Positions 1 to 6,824 of a stretch of DNA of 25,940 nt are shown here, piece by piece (the stretch's first letter is position 1; the number at the start of each line of letters is the position of its first letter). Under the pieces are notes generated by a model. That model did not search any database and had not been told where the DNA came from. It was given only the letters and a program-made list of their open reading frames with translations. Position numbers and translations under genes: made by a program. Origin of the DNA: CAUTXO01 sp963542625 (lineage in GTDB: Bacteria > Campylobacterota > Campylobacteria > Campylobacterales > SZUA-545). The stretch covers positions 1 through 25,940 of the forward strand of contig CAUTXO010000020.1 of NCBI GenBank assembly GCA_963542625.1. Reading direction: 5' to 3'.

Positions 1-125
1 CCACCATCGCCACCATCGCCACCATCTGGCCCGCCTTGAATTACAAATTTTTCCCTATGAAAAGAAACGGCGCCGGCTCCGCCTTTTCCTGACGACACAA
101 GCAAACTAACGCTATCGACGAACAT
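1..125 (-). CDS. obgE: GTPase Obg (partial, N-terminal 41 codons)
   Basis: This is the start of the ribosome-associated GTPase Obg (CgtA), which acts in 50S subunit maturation; the rest lies beyond the window edge. Reading minus from an ATG at 123-125 gives 41 codons starting MFVDSVSLLVSSGKGGAG, then HREKF and the glycine-rich GGPDGGDGGDGG. This is the hallmark start of the Obg fold, whose glycine-rich loops pack as polyproline-II helices. The 9-base repetition at positions 1-27 is only the codon pattern of these GGD repeats. It sits 34 bases downstream of rpmA, the usual rplU-rpmA-obgE order. The GTPase domain is not in view, so the name rests on the N-terminal domain and the context. Confidence 0.93.
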   Translation of the reverse strand, partial: MFVDSVSLLVSSGKGGAGAVSFHREKFVIQGGPDGGDGGDG

Positions 126-159
126 TCAGATCCAAGAAAAGCTTTGCCGACAAAGGGTT

Positions 160-417
160 TTAAGAAATAGGAGTTACGGAAACTTTTTTTCTGTCTTTAT
201 CTTTTTGACTAAAAGATACGTGGCCGTCAATTAAGGCAAATATCGTGTGATCCTTACCCATTCCAACGTTTTTGCCGGGGTGGATCTTCGTCCCCCTTTG
301 CCTTACTATAATGTTGCCAGCTCTTACGAATTCACTACCAAACTTCTTAACGCCTAAGCGTCTTCCTGCTGAGTCTCTGTTATTTTGTGTGCTACCTTGA
401 CCTTTTTTGTGAGCCAT
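160..417 (-). CDS. rpmA: 50S ribosomal protein L27
   Basis: This is ribosomal protein L27 of the large subunit, located near the peptidyl-transferase centre. It has 85 residues, the usual length. It starts MAHKKGQGSTQNNRDSAGRRLGVKK, with the conserved SAGRRLGVK segment, followed by GNIIVRQRGTKIHPGKNVG, the L27 core. The start lies 3 bases after the rplU stop, and its ribosome binding site (AAGGAT on the minus strand) overlaps the last rplU codons, so the two are translated in sequence. It is an ordinary chromosomal housekeeping gene. Confidence 0.98.
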   Translation of the reverse strand: MAHKKGQGSTQNNRDSAGRRLGVKKFGSEFVRAGNIIVRQRGTKIHPGKNVGMGKDHTIFALIDGHVSFSQKDKDRKKVSVTPIS

Positions 418-420
418 AGA

Positions 421-732
421 TTATCCTTCTATTTTTGTAATTTTTACCCTAGTAAAATCGCGCCTGAAGCCCCTTTTTTGCTTTGAATCTTTTCTTCTTC
501 TTTTCTTAAAAATCACAACTTTTGCGCCCCTGCCCTCGTTTATAACTTCGCCGCTTACCTTTGCTCCGCTAACAAGTGGCGCGCCAACTTTGGATTTTTT
601 CTCATCGCCAAGAAACAAAACTTCCGTAAATTCAAGCTTATCTTTTGGATTTTTAGACATTTTGTCAAACAAAATTACATCGCCTTCGCTTACTTTGTAT
701 TGCTTCCCGCCTGCTTTGATTATTGCATACAT
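421..732 (-). CDS. rplU: 50S ribosomal protein L21
   Basis: This is ribosomal protein L21, which binds 23S rRNA in the large subunit. It has 103 residues, typical for the family. It starts MYAIIKAGGKQYKVSEGD, the universal L21 N-terminus, and has the basic KKRRRKDSKQKRGFRRDFTRVKI tail region that contacts RNA. It is the first gene of the rplU-rpmA-obgE operon. A TAAAGG ribosome binding site lies just upstream of the ATG on the minus strand. Confidence 0.98.
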   Translation of the reverse strand: MYAIIKAGGKQYKVSEGDVILFDKMSKNPKDKLEFTEVLFLGDEKKSKVGAPLVSGAKVSGEVINEGRGAKVVIFKKRRRKDSKQKRGFRRDFTRVKITKIEG

Positions 733-778
733 AAAAAACCTTTAGCTCTAATTGAAACCGTGAATTTTGCCTTAAAAC

Positions 779-784
779 ATTTTA
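779..784 (-). promoter_or_regulatory. Possible -10 box of the rplU operon
   Basis: On the minus strand TAAAAT lies about 47 bases upstream of the rplU ATG in a T-rich stretch, with no clear -35 box, as is usual for Campylobacter-type sigma-70 promoters. It is only a sequence match and nearby A/T-rich alternatives exist. Confidence 0.3.
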
Positions 785-819
785 AATAAAGCTTAACAAG
801 CCCCATCGCAACCTTTGGC

Positions 820-932
820 GCGCGGCAAGATCCAAGCACTTGCTAGATCCAAACGCCCGCACGTCAAAGCACGCCAAGATCCAAACACGCGTGCCAAGAT
901 CTCTAGCGGCGTGCCCGCCAGATCTTAAGCGC
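820..932. repeat. RGATCY-rich intergenic array A
   Basis: This gene-free stretch lies between the HpuB-like receptor and rplU. It holds five GATC sites in about 110 bases: three AGATCC and two AGATCT on the plus strand, none in any other context. The sites sit in units resembling GCCAAGATCCAAACGC. I see no ORF, RNA gene or convincing terminator hairpin here. It is the shortest of five such arrays in the window. Confidence 0.7.
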
Positions 933-3824
933 CTAAAACACAAGCTCCGCGCTTAGCTTGTAATTTCTCCCCGGCGCATAGAAGCGGTTTAGCCCCTTTA
1001 GCGTTGTATTGTTAATCTTATTCGTCGTGCCAAAATACTTCACCGAGCGCGCGCCCTCCCACGTTAAATACTTCACGTCCGTGATGTTATACGCGCCCGC
1101 GCGCAGGGTCAAGCCCTTAAGCGGCTTAGCGTAGGCGATTAGATCCATCAAATGATACGCCTTGCTCCTAATGTCGCTGTAATGGTGGCTCTTGCCCTTT
1201 TCCTTATAAAACATATCATAGGTGTCTTCGGCAGCCTTAGCCGCAACGCTTGTGAAGTAAAGATCCGCGCCAAAGGTATCTTTAGCGCTAGAGTATCCCA
1301 GCCCATACACCGCCGTGCGCGGCTGAATGGCGTTCATCGCTAGCTCTTTGCCGCCGTCGCCATTAATGCGCCCCTTTTGATGAGTAAGCTTGTAGCTAAG
1401 GCTAAAGCCCCGCGCCGCGCGCCAAAGCTGACCTAGATCTAGCCTTGAATTCATCTCATAGCCTTGCGCGTAAGCCTTTGTGCGATTAACATTGCGGTAT
1501 TTGTAAAAGGGCGCAACAACGCTATTACCCTGCCCGCCGATATCAACGTCTTGGCTACCGATATACTTTAGATCAAGAAAATCGCGGTAAGAGGTTTTAA
1601 AAAGGCTAAGAGTGATGAAACTGCGCCCGCTATGCACGGTGAGCGAGGCTTCTTTAGTCTGGGCCTTTTCAGGTTTTAGCTCAACATTTGGAATGATCGT
1701 AAAGTCTGGGTGGCGAAAGGCTAGATACATTTCATCAGCCGTCGGGGCGCGAAAGCCATTGGCAAACTTAAACTGCAAGCGCAAATAAGAAAGCGGGTCA
1801 AGCTTAGCACTAAGCGCGTAAGAGTAGTTGCTAAAGGACTTTTTTTGCGCTATGCGCTGCAAATTCTCCTGCGCGTTTTTTGCCTCCCGCGCCTTTTTTT
1901 GCTCTGCCGTCTCCCCCGCGGGGGCGCTTGGCAAGGGCACGTATAAGCCTTTTACCATATCGTCTGGGATCTTCGCCGTTTTGCCCGGGATATATTCAGG
2001 GCGATACGTAATACCATCTAAACGCAAGCCAAGATCTAAGCTCACGAAGTTATTAATCCGCCATTCGTCGGTAAAATAAAGCATACGCGTTTGCGTTTTT
2101 ACGGGGATCAAAAAAGACATTTTTGGCTCATCGTGCGGGCAAGAAAGGGCGTTGCCGCTTAGGCAATTATCCACATTTCCCGCGTGGTCGCTTTGCACCG
2201 CTTGCGCCCACCATTGCGCTTGGCGCGCGTCGTATCCCGAAAAATTCACCATCTGCTTTTCCTGCACAGAGATAAGCCCACCGTAGAAAACATCGTGTTG
2301 CATTTGACCTAGGCTAAGCTCTCTTGAAAGATCAAGGTTAAATTGCCGCGTGTTTGTGTCTAGATCCCGCTTTTTCCAATCGCGCGTGAGAAAGCCCGGC
2401 TGTTTAGGCCAAAGCCCCTTTGCGTTTGCATTTTCTACGCCCATATGCCCGTAGGTCTTGCCCGTGCGTGGATCTGTGTATCTTTTGGTAAGCGCAAAGG
2501 TTTTTTCTTCTCCCGCGCTAATGTCATAACCGCGAATGCCCTTGCTGCAATCAAACACGGAGCAATCAAACCAAAGCTCATCAAGGCGCTTTAAATCAAG
2601 ATTGGTGCTAGTGTATGGGATCTCTCTGCCCTTCTCATCCTTTAGCCAAATTGCGCCGCTTCTTTTGAAAAACTTATACGGCAAGGCGCCCTTGCTCGTT
2701 ACGACGGTATTATTCTTAACCTTATAGCCTTCTTTGTTTTGGATCTCGGCGCAATTATTGCCGCGGCATTGCTCGTCCGTGCGCGCCCTTGTTGTAATAT
2801 CTTGCTGCGCGTAAGAGAGTTTGAGCGTATCCCAAAGCGGCGTTTGGCTGAAGTTCTCATAAGAAAACGCGATGTTGCGGCGCTTGCTTTCATCATCTGT
2901 GTAGCGCTTGCCCGTTTCTGTGAGCTTATGAACTGTGCCAAAGGTAAAGCTATAAGAGTAATCGTGGCCACGTGAGCGCATCTGTGAATTATCATACAAA
3001 AACGTAAAACGGTTGTTTTCATTCGGCGAAAATCCTAGCTTAAAGTAAGTGCTATCGCGCTTGATTTCATACGGATCCGCCACTTCGCGCTCCACGCCAA
3101 CGACGCTTGCGTTGTAATCTCTCCAGCCGTAATTTTGCAATTCATTGCCGCGGCGCAAGGTCTTAATAAACAAGGCGTCAAACATCTTGTAGCGCCCCGC
3201 TAGCGTGTGCGAATGGTAAAACTGATTATCCGCGGATTGAAACCCAAGCTTAGATCCTAGATGCCAATCTTTTTCTAGCAAAAAATCCCGCGCGTCCTTG
3301 CTTTCAAAAGACACAGACCCGCCCAAAGATCCGCTACCCGTTTTGATACTATCCGCGCCCTTTTTAATCACAGCCTCTCTTAGCGTCTCCACCTCAACGC
3401 CGTTACGCGTATTGTTGAAGTTGCCGTATCCTTCAAAAAGCTCCTTAAAGCCTTGTGAGCTCAGCGTTTCTGCCTGTTGCAAGCCGTCTATCATAATAGC
3501 CACGCGGTTTTCATCAACCCCACGCACGGAATACCCGCTAGCGCCAAAGCGCCCCGTCTCCACCACGCTAACGCCCGTTTCATAGCGCACAAGATCCCTT
3601 GTGTCTGAAACCTGCTGCCTAGATAGCTCCTTAGCGGATTTTCGCACCTCGCCTATCTTGCTATCCGCGCCGTTTTCGCTCTCATCAGTAACGGTGATAT
3701 CTTCTAGTGTCATATTGTCATCAGATCTAAGCGGCAAAAGCGCAAGCACACTCAAAACTGCCACAAACCAAATCTTAGCCATCACCAAAGCCCCAAGCGG
3801 GGCAGATCTTTTCACATTTACCAT
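933..3824 (-). CDS. hpuB: TonB-dependent haemoglobin/haptoglobin receptor (HpuB/Hgp type)
   Basis: This is an outer-membrane receptor that should strip haem from haemoglobin or haemoglobin-haptoglobin and import it using TonB-ExbBD energy. After a signal segment it has a TonB box (EDITVTD, near residues 41-47) and a plug with the VRGVDENRVAIMIDGLQQ segment. A long beta-barrel follows, ending in SAELVF. FRAP (about residue 691), a following His (H705, in RHPDF) and an NPNL-like PNVELKPE form the haem-receptor motif. The C-terminal part (YLTWEGARS, GLNRFYAPGRNY) matches the Hgp/HpuB family as I know it. Cysteine pairs at CRGNNC and CSVFDC probably form surface-loop disulfides. A GTG lies at 3830, but the ATG at 3824 is better placed behind AAGG, giving 963 residues. 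The HpuA-like gene is just upstream. Substrate is inferred from family. Confidence 0.87.
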   Translation of the reverse strand: MVNVKRSAPLGALVMAKIWFVAVLSVLALLPLRSDDNMTLEDITVTDESENGADSKIGEVRKSAKELSRQQVSDTRDLVRYETGVSVVETGRFGASGYSVRGVDENRVAIMIDGLQQAETLSSQGFKELFEGYGNFNNTRNGVEVETLREAVIKKGADSIKTGSGSLGGSVSFESKDARDFLLEKDWHLGSKLGFQSADNQFYHSHTLAGRYKMFDALFIKTLRRGNELQNYGWRDYNASVVGVEREVADPYEIKRDSTYFKLGFSPNENNRFTFLYDNSQMRSRGHDYSYSFTFGTVHKLTETGKRYTDDESKRRNIAFSYENFSQTPLWDTLKLSYAQQDITTRARTDEQCRGNNCAEIQNKEGYKVKNNTVVTSKGALPYKFFKRSGAIWLKDEKGREIPYTSTNLDLKRLDELWFDCSVFDCSKGIRGYDISAGEEKTFALTKRYTDPRTGKTYGHMGVENANAKGLWPKQPGFLTRDWKKRDLDTNTRQFNLDLSRELSLGQMQHDVFYGGLISVQEKQMVNFSGYDARQAQWWAQAVQSDHAGNVDNCLSGNALSCPHDEPKMSFLIPVKTQTRMLYFTDEWRINNFVSLDLGLRLDGITYRPEYIPGKTAKIPDDMVKGLYVPLPSAPAGETAEQKKAREAKNAQENLQRIAQKKSFSNYSYALSAKLDPLSYLRLQFKFANGFRAPTADEMYLAFRHPDFTIIPNVELKPEKAQTKEASLTVHSGRSFITLSLFKTSYRDFLDLKYIGSQDVDIGGQGNSVVAPFYKYRNVNRTKAYAQGYEMNSRLDLGQLWRAARGFSLSYKLTHQKGRINGDGGKELAMNAIQPRTAVYGLGYSSAKDTFGADLYFTSVAAKAAEDTYDMFYKEKGKSHHYSDIRSKAYHLMDLIAYAKPLKGLTLRAGAYNITDVKYLTWEGARSVKYFGTTNKINNTTLKGLNRFYAPGRNYKLSAELVF

Positions 3825-3833
3825 TTGCACGCC

Positions 3834-4842
3834 TTATTTATAAAACAGCGACTCGTATAAATGCGGCACGTAAAAGCTTGTGTTGTGTTCTTTGCTTTTG
3901 TCTGGATCGTCTATATCCCCAATATGCGTCTCTTGTGCTTTGTACGTCATAAAAACGCGCGTTGCGTAGGCGTCCTTGCCAAGGAGCTGGAGCTTGTAAG
4001 ATGAATTGATTTTAGATCCGTCCCAAGTTGTTTTCACCGCCATAGAGCAATTTGCGTTGTAGAGCGGATCGATGTAGAGTTTTTTCCCAGTTGGCTTGCC
4101 ATTTTTGTCTAGGCTCGGCAAAAAGCCACTGCTTAAGCACACGTTGCCCTTTGGCTTTTGGCTAGATAGCGTAACTTCTGCCACTTGCGCGCCGAATGTA
4201 AAACCGCGTGAATTTGTTTCGTTATAGTCGTAATATTCCCACTCGACTTGTTTTGTGATTAAGATCTTTGTGCCCTTAGCTATCGTATCTGTCTTGCCGT
4301 CTTTGGAGATATTGTAATCCGTCAAAAAATCCATCGTGAAAGAAAGCAAGTCATCGCTCGCGCTAGCAAAAAACTGCACCATCACTTCGCCCGTGTGCTC
4401 GTAATCGTTTCTTGATTTGCATTTATCCACTTTCACTGTTAGCGCGGGGTGTGGTTTTGTTAGATCTTTGCTCGCAATCGTTCGCGTTCCGCTTTTGCAA
4501 TGGGTTTTATTAAATGTGCTGTCTATTCGTGCGCTGCTTAAAGCGCTGCAAACTTCATCAGAAATGTGGCTTAGCTCAAAGCCAACGACGGTTTTTAAGA
4601 TCCAAGGAGCGTAAAGCGGGCGCATAAAGTGCCCTAGGCTTAGGTTTATATCGTAGTTAATCTCGGCTAATTCCGCATTAAAGCGTAGGAAGTCATCATT
4701 AAGCGCCCCCCCCCCCCGCACCTTCTACTTGTGATTTGCCATCATTGCTATCCACGTCATCTGTTTTAACGTGCCCGCAAGCCGCAAAAATCACAGCAAA
4801 CGCCGCCGCAAAAATAAGGGCGCTAAAAAAACGTTTTTGCAT
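3834..4842 (-). CDS. hpuA: HpuA-like surface lipoprotein, phase-variable and out of frame here
   Basis: This is probably the lipoprotein partner of the adjacent receptor, as HpuA is for HpuB in Neisseria. The ATG at 4842 follows AAGGAC and opens a lipoprotein signal (MQKRFFSALIFAAAFAVIFAAC, Cys22) and a polar linker. It then meets a 12-G tract (4706-4717), after which this frame stops almost at once (GCT TAA). The frame that continues, 4721 to 3834, begins NDDFLRFNAELAEINYD and is open to its stop. A tract of 11 G would join both into a 335-residue lipoprotein, close to HpuA length. Several cysteines (VCSAL, HCKSG, DKCKS, VCLSS, NCSMA) suit disulfides. The stop lies 9 bases before the receptor start. 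HpuA identity rests on context, length and lipobox rather than a recognised domain. Switching or a sequencing error could explain the frame. Confidence 0.72.
4706..4717 (-). repeat. Poly-G tract (12 G) in the HpuA-like gene
   Basis: An uninterrupted run of 12 C on the plus strand (12 G on the coding strand) lies at codons 42-46 of the lipoprotein gene, just after the lipobox and linker. With 12 G the ATG frame stops 2 codons later; with 11 (or 14) it is open. This is the classic slipped-strand contingency layout. Confidence 0.9.
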
Positions 4843-4847
4843 TTTTG

Positions 4848-4875
4848 TCCTTTGGGTTTTTTGATACGGATTATA
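4848..4875 (-). promoter_or_regulatory. Promoter and ribosome binding site of the hpuAB-like pair
   Basis: On the minus strand a perfect TATAAT (4870-4875) lies 27 bases before the ATG at 4842, and AAGGA (4848-4852) forms the ribosome binding site. This predicts a leader of about 20 bases. I do not see a clear Fur box, although iron control would be expected for this function. Confidence 0.6.
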
Positions 4876-4879
4876 ACTT

Positions 4880-5264
4880 TATGTCCCTTGTGCGCCGCGC
4901 GCTAAGATCTAAAGCTAAGATCTCAAGCGCTCGATAAGATCCAAGCAACGCCAAGATCTAAAGCTCGCCCGCGGTAAAGCACCAGCGCTAAGATCTAAGC
5001 GCACGCCAGATCCGCGCGCCGCCAGAGATCTTAAGCCCTAAATCTAGCCCACGCTAAAATCCAAACGCCAGCCAAGATCCAAGCGCCCGCACAGCAAAAT
5101 CTCAAGCGCCAAGATCTAAAGCGCGCCCGCACTAAGCTACCAAACCACATCAAGATCCAAGCCACTAGATCCGCACGCTGCCAAAGATCTTAAGCCCCAG
5201 ATCTAGCGCGCGCTAAAATCCAAACGCCCCTTAGATCTTACCCGCGCCAAAGCCTTTGCGCGAG
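4880..5264. repeat. RGATCY-rich intergenic array B
   Basis: This gene-free stretch of about 385 bases between lptC and the hpuAB-like promoter holds 14 GATC sites: nine AGATCT and five AGATCC on the plus strand, no GGATCT and no other context. At least four further units carry AATC in place of GATC (near 5041, 5057, 5097 and 5216). Units recur every 15-30 bases and resemble GCCAAGATCYAAGCGC, all in the same orientation. I find no ORF with a usable start and no RNA gene. The spacing and sequence are too irregular for CRISPR. Confidence 0.8.
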
Positions 5265-5777
5265 CTAATCCGTAAAATATTCTATGTGGATATTTTTGGC
5301 GCTAGCGCGGGAATGCTTGGCGTTTAGCCTTAGATCTTTGCCTGTAAGCGTGTTTTTTAGATCTTTGGCGCGGAAATCCTGCGGGACGCGCAAGATCTGC
5401 GTTTTGGAGTTGTAAGTGAAAAAATCCGCCGTAACGTCATAGGGCGCAAAAACGTAGTGCGCGCCGCCGCTAACACTCACCAAATCGCCCTGAAACAAAA
5501 TACTATCCCCGCTTATCGTCTCTAGTTTTTTGTTCGTCTCGCGGTAAAACAAGCCGTTTTTGACGATGTTTCTTTGCGCGTAATACTCGCCCGTCTCGCC
5601 AAAGAGCGCTTCAAGCGTGCCGTTTTTTGTGATGTTGTAAAGCTGAAACACGCCAAATTCAATGAGCGGAATCTCACGCACGACGGTTTTTTCCAAAGTA
5701 TCAGGCTTGATAAAAAGCGCAAGAAGCACGGCAAAAATCAAAAAAGATAAAAACAGTAGCTTGGTTTTTATTGCCAT
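5265..5777 (-). CDS. lptC: LPS export protein LptC-like
   Basis: This is probably the inner-membrane-anchored periplasmic LptC, which passes lipopolysaccharide or lipooligosaccharide from LptBFG to LptA. The chosen ATG at 5777 gives MAIKTKLLFLSFLIFAVLLALF, a single N-terminal membrane anchor, and 170 residues. A longer in-frame reading from 5879 would put a basic, poorly conserved extension inside kdsC and hide the anchor. The rest (GETGEYYAQR, GDSILFQGD, VSGGAHYVFAPYDVTADFFTYNSKT) has the repeating beta-strand pattern of the OstA/LptC fold. It overlaps the kdsC end by 10 bases and is the last gene of the envelope operon. The lptA expected next in this group is absent; an RGATCY array follows instead. 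The family call rests on fold pattern and context, since LptC sequences diverge strongly. Confidence 0.75.
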   Translation of the reverse strand: MAIKTKLLFLSFLIFAVLLALFIKPDTLEKTVVREIPLIEFGVFQLYNITKNGTLEALFGETGEYYAQRNIVKNGLFYRETNKKLETISGDSILFQGDLVSVSGGAHYVFAPYDVTADFFTYNSKTQILRVPQDFRAKDLKNTLTGKDLRLNAKHSRASAKNIHIEYFTD

Positions 5778-6250
5778 TTTGATAGGTAGTCTTTTTTTAA
5801 GCCAAGATCCAAGATCAAAATTTCTATCGCTTCGGCAACCGCGCCTTCGCCGCCTTTTTTGGTTAAAACGGTGGTGCAATAGGGCTTTAAAAAATCCGAC
5901 GCATCGCTAGGGCAAAAGCTCCTTTTGCAAAATTTAAGCGCTTGCAAATCGTTTAGGTCGTCGCCGACGCCATAAATTTCCGCAAAATCCTTGTTTAGAG
6001 TTTGAAGCACGCTTAGTTTGTCCCCGCAACCTTGGTAAAGGTAGCGCACGCCAAGCTCTTCGGCGCGGCGCTGCACGGCGATTGACTTTCTGCCCGTGAT
6101 AATGGCAACTTCAAAGCCCAGCCTAAGCCAAGAAACAATCGCAAAGCCGTCTTTTGTGTTAAACGACTTGATCTCACCGCCGTTGTTATAGTAAGTAATG
6201 AGCGAATTCGTCATCGTGCCATCGACATCTAAAAACAAAAGCTTACTCAT
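5768..6250 (-). CDS. kdsC: 3-deoxy-D-manno-octulosonate 8-phosphate phosphatase KdsC
   Basis: KdsC removes phosphate from Kdo-8-phosphate to give Kdo, the inner-core sugar of lipooligosaccharide. The protein has 160 residues, typical for this small tetrameric HAD phosphatase lacking a cap domain. Motif I is FLDVDGTMT with the nucleophile D8 and acid/base D10. Motif II is ITGRKS (T52), motif III the lysine in GCGDKLS, and motif IV GVGDDLND (D97, D98, D101) for magnesium. Its ATG overlaps the hisB stop as ATGA, and AAAGGAG just upstream supports this start. Position before lptC fits a shared role in the outer-membrane sugar core. Confidence 0.93.
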   Translation of the reverse strand: MSKLLFLDVDGTMTNSLITYYNNGGEIKSFNTKDGFAIVSWLRLGFEVAIITGRKSIAVQRRAEELGVRYLYQGCGDKLSVLQTLNKDFAEIYGVGDDLNDLQALKFCKRSFCPSDASDFLKPYCTTVLTKKGGEGAVAEAIEILILDLGLKKDYLSKWQ

Positions 6251-6822
6251 AGCTGCTCCTTTGTGCTTGGAATTTTCGTCATTCTTGGGTTTTGCGCCAA
6301 AGCCCGCCGCAACGCAACGCCAAAGCCCTTAAACGCCGCTTCTATAATGTGGTGCTTATTTTTGCCGCGCTTTAGCACGATGTGCGCTGAGATCTTAGCG
6401 TTTGTAACAAGCGCCCTAAAAAACTCTTCTACAAGCTCAACGTCAAAGTCTTTGATGTAGCCATCAAGCGGAATATCGTAGTGAAGATACGGTCTGCCGC
6501 TTAGATCTAGGCTAACTTCCACCGCCGCTTCATCTAAAATAACCGTCTCGCACGCAAAGCGCTCAAAGCTAGGAAGCGCAAAAATTTCTTGCTGCAAAGC
6601 CGCGCCTAACACAATGCCCGTGTCTTCTACGCTGTGATGATAATCCACGTGCGTATCGCCGTGGCAAATTAGCTCAAGATCTAACAAGCCGTGCCGCGCA
6701 AGGGCGTCTAGCATATGGTCGAAAAACCCAGCGCCCGTGCTAACTTTTGCGCTGCCGCTGCCAAGCAAATTAAGCCCTAAGTTTATGTCCGTTTCTTTTG
6801 TTTTTCTCGTAAATTCTTTCAT
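6247..6822 (-). CDS. hisB: Imidazoleglycerol-phosphate dehydratase HisB
   Basis: HisB dehydrates imidazole-glycerol phosphate to imidazole-acetol phosphate in histidine synthesis. It has 191 residues, the monofunctional form, with no HisB phosphatase domain fused in front. Metal-binding motifs are visible: GFFDHMLDALARHG (residues 32-45), the histidine-rich DTHVDYHHSVEDTG (56-69) and HHIIEAAFKGFG near the C-terminus. The start is 2 bases after the rlpA stop, and it overlaps kdsC by 4 bases. A histidine gene inside an envelope operon is a shared arrangement, not evidence for a linked function. Confidence 0.96.
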   Translation of the reverse strand: MKEFTRKTKETDINLGLNLLGSGSAKVSTGAGFFDHMLDALARHGLLDLELICHGDTHVDYHHSVEDTGIVLGAALQQEIFALPSFERFACETVILDEAAVEVSLDLSGRPYLHYDIPLDGYIKDFDVELVEEFFRALVTNAKISAHIVLKRGKNKHHIIEAAFKGFGVALRRALAQNPRMTKIPSTKEQL

Positions 6823-6824
6823 CG

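Noticed and set aside
1..27. A 9-base tandem repeat at the window start.
   Set aside because: It codes for the normal GGDGGDGG glycine-rich loop of Obg and needs no repeat explanation.
2536..3022. Open frames inside the HpuB-like receptor on both strands.
   Set aside because: They are in other frames of a well-supported gene, lack ribosome binding sites and show no domain.
3834..4721. Reading the lipoprotein gene as a shorter gene from a GTG at 4721.
   Set aside because: The GTG lies at the edge of the G tract, has no ribosome binding site, and gives no signal peptide. The ATG at 4842 has a promoter, a ribosome site and a lipobox, so a frame break at the tract is the better reading.
4843..4900. 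A Fur box upstream of the hpuAB-like pair.
   Set aside because: Iron regulation is likely from function, but no inverted repeat resembling a GATAAT-type Fur site could be defended.
4880..5264. A CRISPR array or tandem satellite.
   Set aside because: Repeat and spacer lengths are irregular, the units are degenerate, and no constant direct repeat of 24-36 bases exists. No cas gene is present.
5265..5879. A longer LptC of 204 residues starting within kdsC.
   Set aside because: The extra N-terminus is the antisense-like frame of kdsC (basic, low complexity) and would place the membrane anchor internally. The ATG at 5777 puts the anchor at the N-terminus and gives normal length.
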